The notes: generated by a model not told the origin, from the sequence alone. Counted from the first letter of the stretch, positions 37,461 through 56,824 are shown. The stretch: 64,000 bases of DNA from Sediminicoccus rosea (GCF_033547095.1 NZ_CP137852.1:1605501-1669500); one strand, 5' to 3'. Translations and numbers: made by a program.

Positions 37461-38192
37461 ATGCGTCGCCGCGCGCTGATCGGCTCGCCCCTTCTTCTCG
37501 CCGCGCCGGCGGTGCAGGCGCGCGGCCTGATCGAGCTGGTGACCACGGAGCAGCGCCCCTATGCCATGGCCGAGGGGCCGGAGCCCGGCTTCGTCCTCAC
37601 CCTGGTGGCCGAGATCTTCCGGATGGTGGGGCTGCAGGTGGTCTTTCGCTTCCTCCCCGCGCCGGAGGCCGAGGCGCGGGCGGCCGCCAGGCCCGGGACC
37701 GCCATCGCGCCCCTGGCCCGGACCCCGGCGCGGGAGGCGCGCTTCCTCTGGGCCGTCGCGCTGTTCGACGACCCCTCCGGCTTCGCCACCCTGCAATTCC
37801 CGCCGCCCGGAACGCTGGAGGCGGCCCGGGCGCTGCCCCGCATCGCGGTGGTTCAGGACACGCCGCAGGAGGTGTTCCTGCGGCGCGAAGGGCTGTCGAA
37901 CCTCGCTCCCTTTCCCCGGCCGGCGCAGGCGCTGGCGGCGCTGCGCGAGCGCGACGTCTCGGCCTGGTTCGGCGCGCTGGCGCCGATGCGCGCGCAGTTG
38001 GGGCCGCAGGGGCGGTTTGGCGGCGCCCTCCTGTCGGAGCCGGCCTGGCTCGCGCTGCACCCGGCCAGCAAGGACCTGCTGCTGGATGCGCTGCGTGAGG
38101 CGCATGCGGCGCTGGAGGCGGATGGCAGCCTGGCGCAGCTGCTGCGCCCCGCCCTGCACCTCCCCCTCCACCCGCCCTTGGGCACCGGCTGA
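37461..38192 (+). CDS. Periplasmic solute-binding domain protein (SBP_bac_3-like)
   Basis: A 243-residue exported protein with signal MRRRALIGSPLLLAAPAVQA. The mature part begins with IELVTTEQRPYAMAEGPEPGFVLTLVAEIFRMVGLQVVF, the type II binding-protein opening, and FATLQFPPPGTLEAARALPRIAVVQDTPQE is the second lobe hinge region. It lacks the clear Arg/Asp amino-acid ligands of HisJ-like proteins. Its stop overlaps by 1 bp the start of a GGDEF-EAL gene, so it probably delivers a ligand signal to that membrane enzyme rather than feeding a transporter. No permease is adjacent. Confidence 0.72.
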   Translation: MRRRALIGSPLLLAAPAVQARGLIELVTTEQRPYAMAEGPEPGFVLTLVAEIFRMVGLQVVFRFLPAPEAEARAAARPGTAIAPLARTPAREARFLWAVALFDDPSGFATLQFPPPGTLEAARALPRIAVVQDTPQEVFLRREGLSNLAPFPRPAQALAALRERDVSAWFGALAPMRAQLGPQGRFGGALLSEPAWLALHPASKDLLLDALREAHAALEADGSLAQLLRPALHLPLHPPLGTG

Positions 38193-40129
38193 TGGCGCGG
38201 GCGGGACGCAGCGCGCTGGATGCGCGGGTGGCCGTGGCCGGCGCCCTCTGCCTCGTGGCGGGGGAGCTGGTGGGCTCCTACCTCGTCTCCCAGGGGATGC
38301 TGCACCGGGAGGTGCTGCGCGCGCGCGACGCCGCGACCGCGCAGACCGAGCTGCTGACCGCGATGGCCGCGCCCGCGCTGCGCTTCAACCGGGGCGCCAC
38401 GCTGGATGCCGCGCTGCTGCCCATCGCCGCGCGCAACCCGGCGCTGATGGCCGCGCGCTTCGAGCGCAGCGACGGCTTCGTCGTGCATGAATGGGCGCGC
38501 AGCGATTTTCCCGCGCGCGCCGATTGGTGGCGGGGCGAGGCGGTGCCGGACGAGCCGCGCATCGCTGTCATCTCCCGCACCGCGATCGGCGCGGATGGCG
38601 CGCTGGTGGGGCGCGTCAGCATCGCCTGGGACCAGAGGCCGGTCTTCGCGGAGGCCTCGACGCAATTCTGGACGGTGGGGACGATCTCGGTCGGCGTCAG
38701 CCTGGCGCTGGGCGCGCTCGGCATGCAGCTGCTGCGCCGCCGCCTGCGCCGCTTCCGCCTCGCCGAGGAAGCCACGCGCGACCTCGCGATGCGCGACCCG
38801 CTCACCGGCATCCGCAACCGGCGCGGCCTGACCGAGGCGCTGGAGAGCGAGGAATTCGCCGAGGCCTGGAGTTCGGGCGCGCCCATCATGCTGGCGCTGG
38901 CCGATCTCGACGGCTTCAAGCCGGTGAACGACACCTATGGCCATGCGGCGGGCGACGAGCTGCTGAAGCAGATCGCGCACCGCCTGGATTGCGAAGTGGC
39001 GCGCCAGGGCATCGCGGCGCGGCTCGGCGGCGATGAATTCGCGCTGATGCTCCTGCTCGACCCGGCCGATCCCGAAGGGGCGGCCGAGGATGCCGCGCGC
39101 CGCCTGATGGGGGTGGTGCGCGTGCCCTTCACCCTGAACCCAGATGGCACCGCGGCGGGCGGCGGCACGGTGCAGGTGCGCGTCGGGCTCAGCCTCGGCG
39201 TCGCCCTGGCGCCCGGGGATGCGGCCGATGCGGAGGAGCTGATGCGCCGCGCCGATTCCGCCCTCTACCGCGCCAAGGCGGAGGGGCGCGGCCGCTTTCG
39301 CCGCTTCACGCCGGAGATGGACCCGCGGCTGGGCAAGCGGCGCGGCGCGATGCGGCTGGAGGCCGAGCTGCGCGAGGCGCTCGCCCAGGATGCCCTGACC
39401 TGCCACTACCAGCCGATCCGCCTGCTCGCCTCAGGCGGGCTGCTCGGCTTCGAGGCGCTGGCCCGCTGGCCGCACGCCACGCGCGGCTTCGTCTCGCCCA
39501 CCGAATTCATTCCGATCGCGGAGGCGGCGGGGCTGATCGTGCCGCTGACGCACCACCTGCTGCGAATGGCCTGCCGAGATGCGGCGGCCTGGCCGCAGCC
39601 GGCGACGCTCTCCTTCAACCTTTCGCCCCTGCACCTGACCGAGTCCGACCTGCCGCGCCAAGTGGCGCAGGTCCTCGAGGAGACGGGTCTGCCGCCCGGC
39701 CGCCTCCAGCTCGAACTGACCGAGGGCGCGCTGCTCGGCGACCTGCGCCAGGGCCATGCGATGCTTTCGGAGCTGAAGGCGATGGGCGTGCGGCTCGCGC
39801 TGGATGATTTCGGCACCGGGCATTCCGGCCTGCGGGAACTCCAGGCGCTGCCCTTCGACGTGATCAAGGTGGATGCGGGCTTCGTCCGCGCCATGGCCTC
39901 CGATGCCGGGGCGCGGAAGATCGTGGCGGCCATCATCGGCCTGGGCGAGAGCCTGGGCCTGCCCGTGGTGGCGGAAGGCATCGAGGAGGAACTGGATGTG
40001 GAGTTCCTGACGCGGCTGGGCTGCGACATGGGGCAGGGTTGGCTGCTTGGGCGGCCCGTCCCGGCCGGGCAGGTGGCGGCGCTCATGCAGGGCGCGGCCC
40101 GGGCGGCGGGGCGGCTGGACGCCGCCTGA
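38192..40129 (+). CDS. Membrane diguanylate cyclase/phosphodiesterase (GGDEF-EAL)
   Basis: A 645-residue inner-membrane protein. TM1 (about 12-32) and TM2 (about 164-186) flank a periplasmic domain of about 130 residues. The cyclase motif GGDEF is intact at 279-283 (RLGGDEFAL), and the RxxD inhibitory site is not recognisable upstream of it. The EAL motif is at 421-423 (GFEALARW); catalytic-loop residues DDFGTGHSGL and the Lys in FDVIKVDAGFV are present, so phosphodiesterase activity is plausible. The net effect on c-di-GMP is unknown. Translation is coupled to the periplasmic binding protein upstream. Confidence 0.93.
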   Translation: MARAGRSALDARVAVAGALCLVAGELVGSYLVSQGMLHREVLRARDAATAQTELLTAMAAPALRFNRGATLDAALLPIAARNPALMAARFERSDGFVVHEWARSDFPARADWWRGEAVPDEPRIAVISRTAIGADGALVGRVSIAWDQRPVFAEASTQFWTVGTISVGVSLALGALGMQLLRRRLRRFRLAEEATRDLAMRDPLTGIRNRRGLTEALESEEFAEAWSSGAPIMLALADLDGFKPVNDTYGHAAGDELLKQIAHRLDCEVARQGIAARLGGDEFALMLLLDPADPEGAAEDAARRLMGVVRVPFTLNPDGTAAGGGTVQVRVGLSLGVALAPGDAADAEELMRRADSALYRAKAEGRGRFRRFTPEMDPRLGKRRGAMRLEAELREALAQDALTCHYQPIRLLASGGLLGFEALARWPHATRGFVSPTEFIPIAEAAGLIVPLTHHLLRMACRDAAAWPQPATLSFNLSPLHLTESDLPRQVAQVLEETGLPPGRLQLELTEGALLGDLRQGHAMLSELKAMGVRLALDDFGTGHSGLRELQALPFDVIKVDAGFVRAMASDAGARKIVAAIIGLGESLGLPVVAEGIEEELDVEFLTRLGCDMGQGWLLGRPVPAGQVAALMQGAARAAGRLDAA

Positions 40130-40250
40130 TGCGGCCGAGCCGGCAAGGCGCGGAGCTGCGGGCCGGCGCTGGGCCGTGAAGGCTCGGGTAAGCTCTTGAG
40201 CGTAGAAGCGCCGGGATTCCGCATCCTTCCGAAACAGGAGCCGCCCCGGC

Positions 40251-41933
40251 ATGTCATTCCGTCGTCTCTCCCTCGCGAACAAGCTGCGCGCCGGCCTGGG
40301 GGGCCTGCTCCTCCTGGTCACCCTGCTGGCGGGCGTGGCCTTGTATGTGATGCGCGACATGAATCATCGCGCGGTGGACATCCAGACCAACTGGCTGCCC
40401 TCGGTGGTGGCGGTCGCCGGGCTCAACACCGCGGTGCTGGATCTCCGGCGCGGGGAGCTCTCGGCCTTCACGCGCAGCGACGCCGCGGACCGCGCGCGCG
40501 TCCTGGAGACGCTTCCCGCGCTGGTTTCGCGGATCGGGGCGAGTCTCGAGGCCTACCGGCCGCTGCTGGCGCATCCCGAGGAATTCCGGATCTTCCCCGG
40601 CGTCGAACGCAGCCTGCAGGACTATCTGAACGGCCACCGGCAGATGCGCGAGGCCCTGGCGGCGGGCGACATCGCGCGCGCGACTGCACTTCTCGGCGAG
40701 GGGCGCGCGGCGGTGGACCGCGCCCTCCAGGGGCTGCAGGAACTGGTGCGGATCAACGCCCGCGAGGCCGGCGCCGCGGCGGACCGAGCCTCCGCCGCGG
40801 CCAGCCTGGGCCGCACCTTGCTGGTCATCGTGTTCGCCGGGATCTTCGCGGCGGGCGTGGCCATCGCCGTGCTGACGGCGCGCACCATCACGGGCCGCGT
40901 CATGAACATCTCCGCGGCGCTGGACCGGCTTTCGCGGCGGGACTACGCCTTCGAGCTGAAGGAAGTGGCCGACCAGGACGAGCTCGGCCACATGGCGCGG
41001 GCACTCGACACCTGCCGGGACGGGCTGAAGGAGGCGGACCGCCTGGCCGAGGCCGCGGCGGCCGAGGCGCGCGCCCAGGCCGAGCGCACCGCCCGCGTGG
41101 ATCAGCTGGTGCAGGGCTTCGAGGCGCAGGCGAGCGAGGCGCTCAGCACCGTGTCCAGCGCGGCGACGGAGCTTTCCGCCACTGCCGTCGCCCTGTCGGA
41201 GACGGCGGGGGAGGGGACGCGGCAGGCCACGGCGGTCGCTTCCTCGGCCGGCCAGACCAGCGCCAATGTCCAGACGGTCGCCGCCTCCTCCGAGGAGCTG
41301 GCCAGCTCCATCGCGGAGGTGGCGCGCCAGGTGCGGCACACCGCCTCCATCACCGGGCGCGCCACCGAGGCGGCGCGCGAGACGGACAATACGGTGCGCG
41401 GCCTGGCGGAGGCGGCGGCGAAGATCGGTGATGTCGTGCGCCTGATCAGCGACATTGCGGGGCAGACCAACCTGCTGGCGCTGAACGCGACGATCGAAGC
41501 GGCGCGCGCGGGGGATGCTGGCAAGGGCTTCGCCGTGGTGGCGAGCGAGGTGAAGAGCCTGGCCGGCCAGACGGCGCGGGCGACCGAGCAGATCAGCCAG
41601 CAGATCGCCGCCATGCAGGCCGAGACGACGCGCACGGTGGAGGCGATCGCCGGCATCGGCCGCACCATCGAGGAGCTGAACGAGACGACGGCGCAGGTGG
41701 CCGCCGCCTCCGAGCAGCAGGCCGCGGCGACCCTGGAGATCGGGCGCGCCGTGGCGGAGGCGGCGCAAGGCGCCGAGGAGGCATCGCGCGGCGCGGCGGG
41801 GATGATGGATGGGGCGGAGCGGACCGGCGGCTCGGCCCGGGATGTGCAGGGCGCCTCGGCCGAACTGGCGCAGCAATCCGAGCGGCTTCGCGCCCAGGTG
41901 GATGGCTTCCTGCGGGATATCCGCGCCGCCTAG
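40251..41933 (+). CDS. Methyl-accepting chemotaxis protein
   Basis: A 560-residue chemoreceptor. TM1 (about 15-33) is followed by a periplasmic four-helix-bundle sensor domain (about 34-185), TM2 ([21 protein letters not shown]), HAMP (about 210-265) and the cytoplasmic signalling coiled coil. The hairpin tip [30 protein letters not shown] is canonical. Glutamate/glutamine pairs suitable for methylation flank it. No che genes adjoin. It lies directly after the GGDEF-EAL gene and may share regulation of motility. AGGAG precedes the start. Confidence 0.93.
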   Translation: MSFRRLSLANKLRAGLGGLLLLVTLLAGVALYVMRDMNHRAVDIQTNWLPSVVAVAGLNTAVLDLRRGELSAFTRSDAADRARVLETLPALVSRIGASLEAYRPLLAHPEEFRIFPGVERSLQDYLNGHRQMREALAAGDIARATALLGEGRAAVDRALQGLQELVRINAREAGAAADRASAAASLGRTLLVIVFAGIFAAGVAIAVLTARTITGRVMNISAALDRLSRRDYAFELKEVADQDELGHMARALDTCRDGLKEADRLAEAAAAEARAQAERTARVDQLVQGFEAQASEALSTVSSAATELSATAVALSETAGEGTRQATAVASSAGQTSANVQTVAASSEELASSIAEVARQVRHTASITGRATEAARETDNTVRGLAEAAAKIGDVVRLISDIAGQTNLLALNATIEAARAGDAGKGFAVVASEVKSLAGQTARATEQISQQIAAMQAETTRTVEAIAGIGRTIEELNETTAQVAAASEQQAAATLEIGRAVAEAAQGAEEASRGAAGMMDGAERTGGSARDVQGASAELAQQSERLRAQVDGFLRDIRAA

Positions 41934-42240
41934 GGCATGGCCCGCCGCGGTGGAAACGCCGGGGCGGTCGGTCATTCTCTTATCGGGGCTGGACCGTGAT
42001 CCGGTGATGGCGGATCACGGTCCGCGGCCGGTCTGCATCTTCCGCATGGCAGATGCGGCCGGATCCTGCGGGAAAGCGCCGAAACGGGGTGGACAGACGG
42101 GCTCCGGCATTCTACACGCCGCGCTTCCGGTGGGAGGCATGCGCTTCCCGGCCGCAGGGAAACGCGGGAGGTCGGGAGCGTGACTTGGCTCCAGGCCGGT
42201 GGGACCGCGGGTCTCTCCACATCGAGAGGACTGGATTGTC
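41934..42240 (+). promoter_or_regulatory. Non-coding interval upstream of rplK, with hairpin
   Basis: This 307-bp stretch has no credible gene. A perfect 12-bp inverted repeat (41991-42002 and 42012-42023) with a 9-nt loop lies 58 bp after the chemoreceptor stop; it could terminate that gene or be part of the rplK leader. A second imperfect stem (GCATCT/AGATGC) follows near 42040. A smaller CTCTC/GAGAG stem sits just before the rplK start. A promoter for the rplK operon must be here, since nusG is far away, but no clear -35/-10 pair was found. Confidence 0.5.
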
Positions 42241-42675
42241 ATGGCTAAGAAGATCGCCGGCTACATCAAGCTGCAGGTGCCCGCCGGCAAGGCGAACCCC
42301 TCGCCGCCCATCGGCCCCGCGCTGGGTCAGCGCGGCCTGAACATCATGCAGTTCGTGAAGGAATTCAACGCGGCGACGCAACAGATGGAGCCGGGCACGC
42401 CGACGCCCGTGGTCATCACCGCATATACCGACCGCAGCTTCTCCTTCGTCACGAAGACGCCGCCGAACACCTACTTCCTGAAGCGCGCCGCCAAGATCGA
42501 GAAGGGCAGCACCACCCCGGGCAAGGGCGCCATGGTGGGCCGCGTCACGAAGTCGCAGCTGGTCGAGATCGCCCAGGTGAAGATGAAGGACATGAATTGC
42601 ACCGACGTCGAGAGCGCGGTGCGGATGCTGGCGGGCTCGGCCCGCTCCATGGGCATGACCGTGGTGGAGGGCTGA
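42241..42675 (+). CDS. rplK: 50S ribosomal protein L11
   Basis: A 144-residue protein of the GTPase-associated centre, needed for factor binding and stringent RelA activation. It begins [32 protein letters not shown], with the proline-rich hinge and [13 protein letters not shown] 42241 is the family start, although the frame opens 42 bp earlier. First gene of the rplKAJL-rpoBC series. Confidence 0.97.
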   Translation: MAKKIAGYIKLQVPAGKANPSPPIGPALGQRGLNIMQFVKEFNAATQQMEPGTPTPVVITAYTDRSFSFVTKTPPNTYFLKRAAKIEKGSTTPGKGAMVGRVTKSQLVEIAQVKMKDMNCTDVESAVRMLAGSARSMGMTVVEG

Positions 42676-42677
42676 AC

Positions 42678-43364
42678 ATGAGCAAGCGCATGAAGGCCCT
42701 CGCGGCCACCGTTACGCCGAACAAGGCCTATCCGCTGAACGAGGCGATCGCGCTGGCCAAGGCCAATGCCAAGGCCAAGTTCGACGAGACCATCGAGATC
42801 TCGATGAACCTCGGCATCGATCCCCGCCATGCCGACCAGATGGTCCGTGGCGTGGTCGGCCTGCCGAACGGCACCGGCAAGACGGTCCGCGTGGGCGTCT
42901 TCGCCCGCGGCCCGAAGGCCGAGGAAGCCAAGGCCGCCGGCGCCGACGTGGTGGGCGCCGATGACCTCGCCGCCCTGGTGCAGGAAGGCAAGATCGACTT
43001 CGACCGCTGCATCGCGACGCCGGACATGATGGCCCTGGTGGGTCGCCTCGGTAAGGTGCTGGGCCCGCGCGGCCTGATGCCGAACCCGAAGCTCGGCACC
43101 GTGACCATGGACGTGAAGGGCGCGGTCACCGCCGCCAAGGCCGGCCAGGTGGAGTTCCGCGCCGAGAAGGCCGGCATCATCCATGCCGGCATCGGCAAGG
43201 CGAGCTTCGGCGAGGAGGCCCTGCTGGCCAATGCCCGCGCCTTCGTGGACGCCATCCAAAAGTCCCGCCCGACCGGCGCGAAGGGCACCTTCGTGAAAAA
43301 GGTCGCCGTCTCGTCCACCATGGGCGTCGGCGTGAGCGTGGATGTGACCAGCCTCAACGGCTGA
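42678..43364 (+). CDS. rplA: 50S ribosomal protein L1
   Basis: A 228-residue L1-stalk protein, also the translational repressor of the L11 operon in other bacteria. Landmarks: MSKRMKALA start, [36 protein letters not shown]. Start is 2 bp after the rplK stop. Length is normal. Confidence 0.97.
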   Translation: MSKRMKALAATVTPNKAYPLNEAIALAKANAKAKFDETIEISMNLGIDPRHADQMVRGVVGLPNGTGKTVRVGVFARGPKAEEAKAAGADVVGADDLAALVQEGKIDFDRCIATPDMMALVGRLGKVLGPRGLMPNPKLGTVTMDVKGAVTAAKAGQVEFRAEKAGIIHAGIGKASFGEEALLANARAFVDAIQKSRPTGAKGTFVKKVAVSSTMGVGVSVDVTSLNG

Positions 43365-43652
43365 TGGAATTCGCCCCGGCCTTGGCCGGGGCGCGCAGGG
43401 GGTGGGCCTTCGGGCCCGCCGCCGCACCTGTCGGAGATTGCAGGCGCCTGACCCCGGTCAGGCTTAATGGGCCGAGGCCCGCCCGCATGAGACGGGGAAC
43501 CGAGATTCTCCCGCCCGGGCCATGGCCCGGGTCGGAATGGCTTGGCTTTCCGGCGACGACAGGCGAACGGGGCAGGGGGATGGTCCCCTTGCCCCCGTGT
43601 GAACCGGTCGAAGCCCTTCCACAAGGCTCCGACCACCGACGGAGACGTGACG
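43365..43652 (+). promoter_or_regulatory. Candidate rplJ leader (L10-type) with several hairpins
   Basis: The 288-bp gap holds a stem CGCCCCGGCC/GGCCGGGGCG (43372-43393), a GGGCC-TTCG-GGCCC tetraloop hairpin, an 18-bp palindrome (43514-43531) and a 12-bp stem with a 3-nt loop (43569-43595). Ribosomal L10/L12 autoregulation through the rplJ leader is well known. Which stem is the L10 site is not resolved. Confidence 0.5.
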
Positions 43653-44168
43653 TTGGATCGTACGGAAAAGCGCGCCTTCGTTGACTCGATGGCCGAAGTC
43701 TTCGCGCAGACGTCGTTCGTGCTCGTGGCCCAGAACAAGGGTCTCACGGTCGCGGCGGTGGATGATCTGCGGCGGAAGATGAAGGCTGCCGGGGCAACGT
43801 ACAAGGTTGCGAAGAACCGGCTGGCCAGTCGCGCCCTCGACGGCACCCGTTTCCAGGGCATCTCGCCGCTGCTGAAGGGCCCGACCGCGCTTGCGTGGTC
43901 GGCCGACCCGGTGGCCGTGGCGAAGACCGCCGTGGAGTTCGCCAAGGGGAACGACAAGTTCGTGATCCTGGGCGGGGCGCTTGGCACCCAGAACCTGAAC
44001 GCCGATGGCGTGAAGGCGCTGGCCGAGCTTCCCTCGCTCGACACGCTGCGCGCATCGCTGCTGGGTCTGATCCAGACCCCCGCGACGCGCATTGCCGGGG
44101 TGGTTCAAGCCCCCGCAGGGCAGCTGGCACGGGTGCTGAAGGCATATGCGGACAAGGAAGCCGCCTGA
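43653..44168 (+). CDS. rplJ: 50S ribosomal protein L10
   Basis: A 171-residue base of the L7/L12 stalk. The conserved start [13 protein letters not shown] is obtained from a TTG at 43653 with GGAG 9 bp upstream; a GTG 6 bp earlier is too close to the [15 protein letters not shown] and GPTALAW are family stretches. The C-terminus ([17 protein letters not shown]) is the L12-binding helix. Confidence 0.95.
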   Translation: MDRTEKRAFVDSMAEVFAQTSFVLVAQNKGLTVAAVDDLRRKMKAAGATYKVAKNRLASRALDGTRFQGISPLLKGPTALAWSADPVAVAKTAVEFAKGNDKFVILGGALGTQNLNADGVKALAELPSLDTLRASLLGLIQTPATRIAGVVQAPAGQLARVLKAYADKEAA

Positions 44169-44325
44169 GGCGGGCTGCCGGCGGACCTAGGGTCCGGCGG
44201 CGGGATGCCAAGCGGCGGTGGGTCTGCAGAGGGACCGATCAGCTTTCCACTATTCTGGCCCTGCCACGATGTCGCGGTGGGGTTGTCAAGCCACAGTCAA
44301 GCCATTAGTTAGAAGGAACACGAAT

Positions 44326-44706
<381 letters not shown>

Positions 44707-44733
44707 GGTCGCGCGGTACGCGTTTCACGGTTC

Positions 44734-44757
44734 GCGCCGGGGCTTCGGCCCTGGCGC
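44734..44757 (+). promoter_or_regulatory. UUCG-tetraloop hairpin in the rplL-rpoB spacer
   Basis: Ten base pairs (one G-U) close a TTCG loop, a very stable RNA hairpin 27 nt after the rplL stop. It could stabilise the rplL mRNA end or act as part of an attenuator before rpoB, as known in E. coli. Confidence 0.55.
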
Positions 44758-44783
44758 GGATCGGATTGATACCAAGTCGGGAT

Positions 44784-44811
44784 GGGCGGCAATCGGGCCC
44801 GATTGCCGCCC
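44784..44811 (+). promoter_or_regulatory. Perfect 28-bp palindrome before rpoB
   Basis: Two 14-bp arms (44784-44797 and 44798-44811) are exactly complementary with no spacer, centred on GGGCCC. As RNA it would form a long stem about 100 nt before rpoB; as DNA it could bind a dimer. An attenuator or RNase III site is the likeliest role. Confidence 0.55.
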
Positions 44812-44910
44812 CTCTCGCCGTTTCAGGGGCAGGGTGCCACTGGAATGCTGGCGGATGATTTTGCCGGCGCTGGGATTGCCCAGTCGCCAGGATAAGGAAG
44901 CGGGACAGGC

Positions 44911-49098
<4,188 letters not shown>

Positions 49099-49126
49099 TC
49101 CGGGGCTGGCCAGACCAATACGGTGA

Positions 49127-53383
<4,257 letters not shown>

Positions 53384-53397
53384 CGGCATGCGGAAAA

Positions 53398-53422
53398 CCC
53401 TTGGCCCGCGCGTGGCCAAGGG
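53398..53422 (+). terminator. Weak hairpin after rpoC
   Basis: CCCTTGGCC and GGCCAAGGG form a 9-bp stem with a 7-nt loop, 15 bp after the rpoC stop. There is no following T-tract, so Rho-independent termination is uncertain. Confidence 0.45.
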
Positions 53423-53455
53423 CGCCCTGGCACGGGGGAATCGCCCCCGCGTCGC

Positions 53456-53484
53456 TTGACTCAGGTCGGGGGGGTGGTTAAGAC
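53456..53484 (+). promoter_or_regulatory. Probable promoter of the str-S10 gene series
   Basis: TTGACT (53456-53461) and TAAGAC (53479-53484) are 17 bp apart; a C precedes TTGACT, matching the alphaproteobacterial CTTGAC-type -35. Transcription from here would give an rpsL leader of about 190 nt, holding no credible gene. Confidence 0.52.
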
Positions 53485-53677
53485 GCGCATCTCGCCGGGA
53501 CGTTTCGCAAGTTGCGTCCAGGTATGTTGGTTCAAACGCCTTGCTTCGGTCGCCCCTGCCGCGAATTGGCAGGACAGGCCCGGGGTTGACGCGGTGGCCC
53601 GTTCGGAGCGCAGAAGCGCCCGTCGGGCCGCGTGTCGTTTGGTGAATGGGTCGCAGAAACGATTACGAAGGGGCGTC

Positions 53678-54049
53678 ATGCCGACGATCAACCAGCTCAT
53701 CGCGCAAGGGCGCGAGCCGCGCCGCAGCCAGAACAAGGTTCCGGCTCTCGAAGGCTGCCCGCAGAAGCGCGGCGTGTGCACGCGCGTCTACACGACCACG
53801 CCGAAGAAGCCGAACTCGGCGCTTCGTAAGGTCGCGAAGGTGCGCCTCACCAATGGCTTCGAAGTGGTGAGCTACATCCCTGGCGAGGGGCACAACCTGC
53901 AGGAGCACTCGGTGGTGCTCATCCGTGGCGGCCGCGTGAAGGACCTTCCGGGCGTGCGCTACCACATCCTGCGCGGCGTGCTCGACACGCAGGGCCTGCC
54001 GAAGCGGCGCAAGCGGCGCTCGCTCTACGGCGCCAAGCGGCCGAAGTGA
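53678..54049 (+). CDS. rpsL: 30S ribosomal protein S12
   Basis: A 123-residue decoding-centre protein: [38 protein letters not shown] (wild-type Lys at the streptomycin site) and [14 protein letters not shown]. No resistance-type change is visible. Start at ATG 53678, with GAAGGGG upstream. The frame is open further upstream, but that part is not protein-like. Confidence 0.98.
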   Translation: MPTINQLIAQGREPRRSQNKVPALEGCPQKRGVCTRVYTTTPKKPNSALRKVAKVRLTNGFEVVSYIPGEGHNLQEHSVVLIRGGRVKDLPGVRYHILRGVLDTQGLPKRRKRRSLYGAKRPK

Positions 54050-54060
54050 GGAACTGAGAG

Positions 54061-54537
54061 ATGTCACGTCGTCACCGCGCGGAGAAGCGCGAAGTCCTGC
54101 CGGACCCGAAGTTCGGCGATGTCGTCCTGAGCCGCTTCATGAATGTGCTCATGTACGACGGCAAGAAGTCCGCGGCCGAGGGCATCGTCTATGCCGCCAT
54201 GGACACGCTGAAGCGCAAGGGTGGCGCGAATGCCGACCCGCTTCGCCTGTTCCACGAGGCGCTGGACAATGTGAAGCCGGCCGTCGAGGTGCGTTCGCGC
54301 CGCGTCGGCGGTGCGACCTACCAGGTGCCCGTCGAGGTGCGTCCCGAGCGGCGCCAGGCGCTGGCCATCCGCTGGCTGATCGACGCCGCCCGCAAGCGCG
54401 GCGAGAGCACGATGGAAGAGCGCCTTTCGGCCGAGCTGATGGACGCGGTGAACAACCGCGGCACGGCGGTCAAGAAGCGCGAGGACACGCACCGCATGGC
54501 CGAGGCGAACAAGGCCTTCAGCCACTATCGCTGGTAA
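54061..54537 (+). CDS. rpsG: 30S ribosomal protein S7
   Basis: A 158-residue 16S-assembly protein: [39 protein letters not shown], and a C-terminal [15 protein letters not shown]. It follows rpsL after 11 bp. In most bacteria fusA comes next, but tuf does here. Confidence 0.98.
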   Translation: MSRRHRAEKREVLPDPKFGDVVLSRFMNVLMYDGKKSAAEGIVYAAMDTLKRKGGANADPLRLFHEALDNVKPAVEVRSRRVGGATYQVPVEVRPERRQALAIRWLIDAARKRGESTMEERLSAELMDAVNNRGTAVKKREDTHRMAEANKAFSHYRW

Positions 54538-54609
54538 GCGGTCCCACAACTCCTTTTTGGCGCCCGTGAGCGGGCGCTGACACACCCTTCTCGGATTGGA
54601 TGCACGACG

Positions 54610-55797
<1,188 letters not shown>

Positions 55798-55811
55798 GCG
55801 AGCGCCCCACC

Positions 55812-56120
55812 ATGGACAGCCAAAATATCCGCATCCGCCTCAAGGCGTTCGATCACCGCGTGCTGGATGGCAGCACGCGGGAGATCGTGCAGACCGCGAA
55901 GCGGACCGGTGCGCGCGTGCGGGGTCCGATCCCGCTGCCGACGCAGATCGAGCGCTTCACGGTGAACCGCTCGCCCCACGTGGACAAGAAGAGCCGCGAG
56001 CAGTTCGAGATTCGGACGCATCGCCGGCTTCTCGACATCGTCGACCCCACCCCGCAGACCGTGGACGCGCTGATGAAGCTCGACCTCGCCTCGGGCGTGG
56101 ACGTCGAGATCAAGATCTGA
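55812..56120 (+). CDS. rpsJ: 30S ribosomal protein S10 (NusE)
   Basis: A 102-residue protein: [21 protein letters not shown], and [25 protein letters not shown], the flexible loop. It also acts as NusE, linking NusG to the ribosome. First gene of the S10 operon, 14 bp after tuf. Confidence 0.98.
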   Translation: MDSQNIRIRLKAFDHRVLDGSTREIVQTAKRTGARVRGPIPLPTQIERFTVNRSPHVDKKSREQFEIRTHRRLLDIVDPTPQTVDALMKLDLASGVDVEIKI

Positions 56121-56130
56121 GGACGGAACC

Positions 56131-56814
56131 ATGGCCACCCAGGTCCGGACGGGGCTGATCGCGCGCAAGCTCGGCATGACCCGCCTTTTCAATGATGATG
56201 GCACCACCACGCCGGTGACCGTGCTCCACCTCGACGCCGTGCGCGTCGTGGCGCAGCGCACGGCCGAGAAGGATGGCTACACCGCCCTCCAGGTCGGCAT
56301 CGGCAAGGCGAAGGCCAAGAATGTCTCCAAGGCCAATCGCGGCCACTTCGCGAAGGCCGGCGTCGAGGCGCCGCTGAAGGTGACGGAGTTCCGCGTGGAC
56401 CCGGCCGCCCTGGTCGAGCCCGGCACGGCGCTGACGGTCGCGCATTTCGTGGCCGGCCAGAAGGTCGATGTCACGGGCACGTCGAAGGGCAAGGGGTTCG
56501 CTGGCGCGATGAAGCGCTGGAACTTCTCGGGCCTCGAGGCGTCGCACGGCGTGTCCATCAGCCACCGCTCGCACGGCTCCACCGGCAATCGCCAGGATCC
56601 GGGCAAGACCTTCAAGAACAAGAAGATGGCGGGCCATCTCGGCGTTGAGCGCATCACCACGCAGAACCTCGTGATCGCCGGTCACGATGCGGAGCGCGGC
56701 CTGCTGCTCATCAAGGGCGCCGTTCCGGGTTCCGCCGGTGGCTATGTGCTGGTGCGTGACGCCGTGAAGCGTGCGCGCCCTGCCGATGCGCCCTTCCCCA
56801 CGGCGACGGTCTGA
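56131..56814 (+). CDS. rplC: 50S ribosomal protein L3
   Basis: A 227-residue early-assembly protein. [14 protein letters not shown] begins the fold, [28 protein letters not shown] is the long internal loop reaching the peptidyl-transferase centre. The Gln methylated by PrmB in E. coli would be GNRQDPG. Starts 10 bp after rpsJ. Confidence 0.97.
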   Translation: MATQVRTGLIARKLGMTRLFNDDGTTTPVTVLHLDAVRVVAQRTAEKDGYTALQVGIGKAKAKNVSKANRGHFAKAGVEAPLKVTEFRVDPAALVEPGTALTVAHFVAGQKVDVTGTSKGKGFAGAMKRWNFSGLEASHGVSISHRSHGSTGNRQDPGKTFKNKKMAGHLGVERITTQNLVIAGHDAERGLLLIKGAVPGSAGGYVLVRDAVKRARPADAPFPTATV

Positions 56815-56824
56815 GGTCAGGTCC

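Noticed and set aside
35576-42240. The nusG-rplK interval as a mobile genomic island
   Set aside because: The base composition looks like its surroundings and no integrase, att repeat or transposon remnant flanks it; a simple rearrangement is more likely.
53678-54049. Possible streptomycin-resistance change in rpsL
   Set aside because: The two key lysine regions ([10 protein letters not shown] and [10 protein letters not shown]) look wild type.
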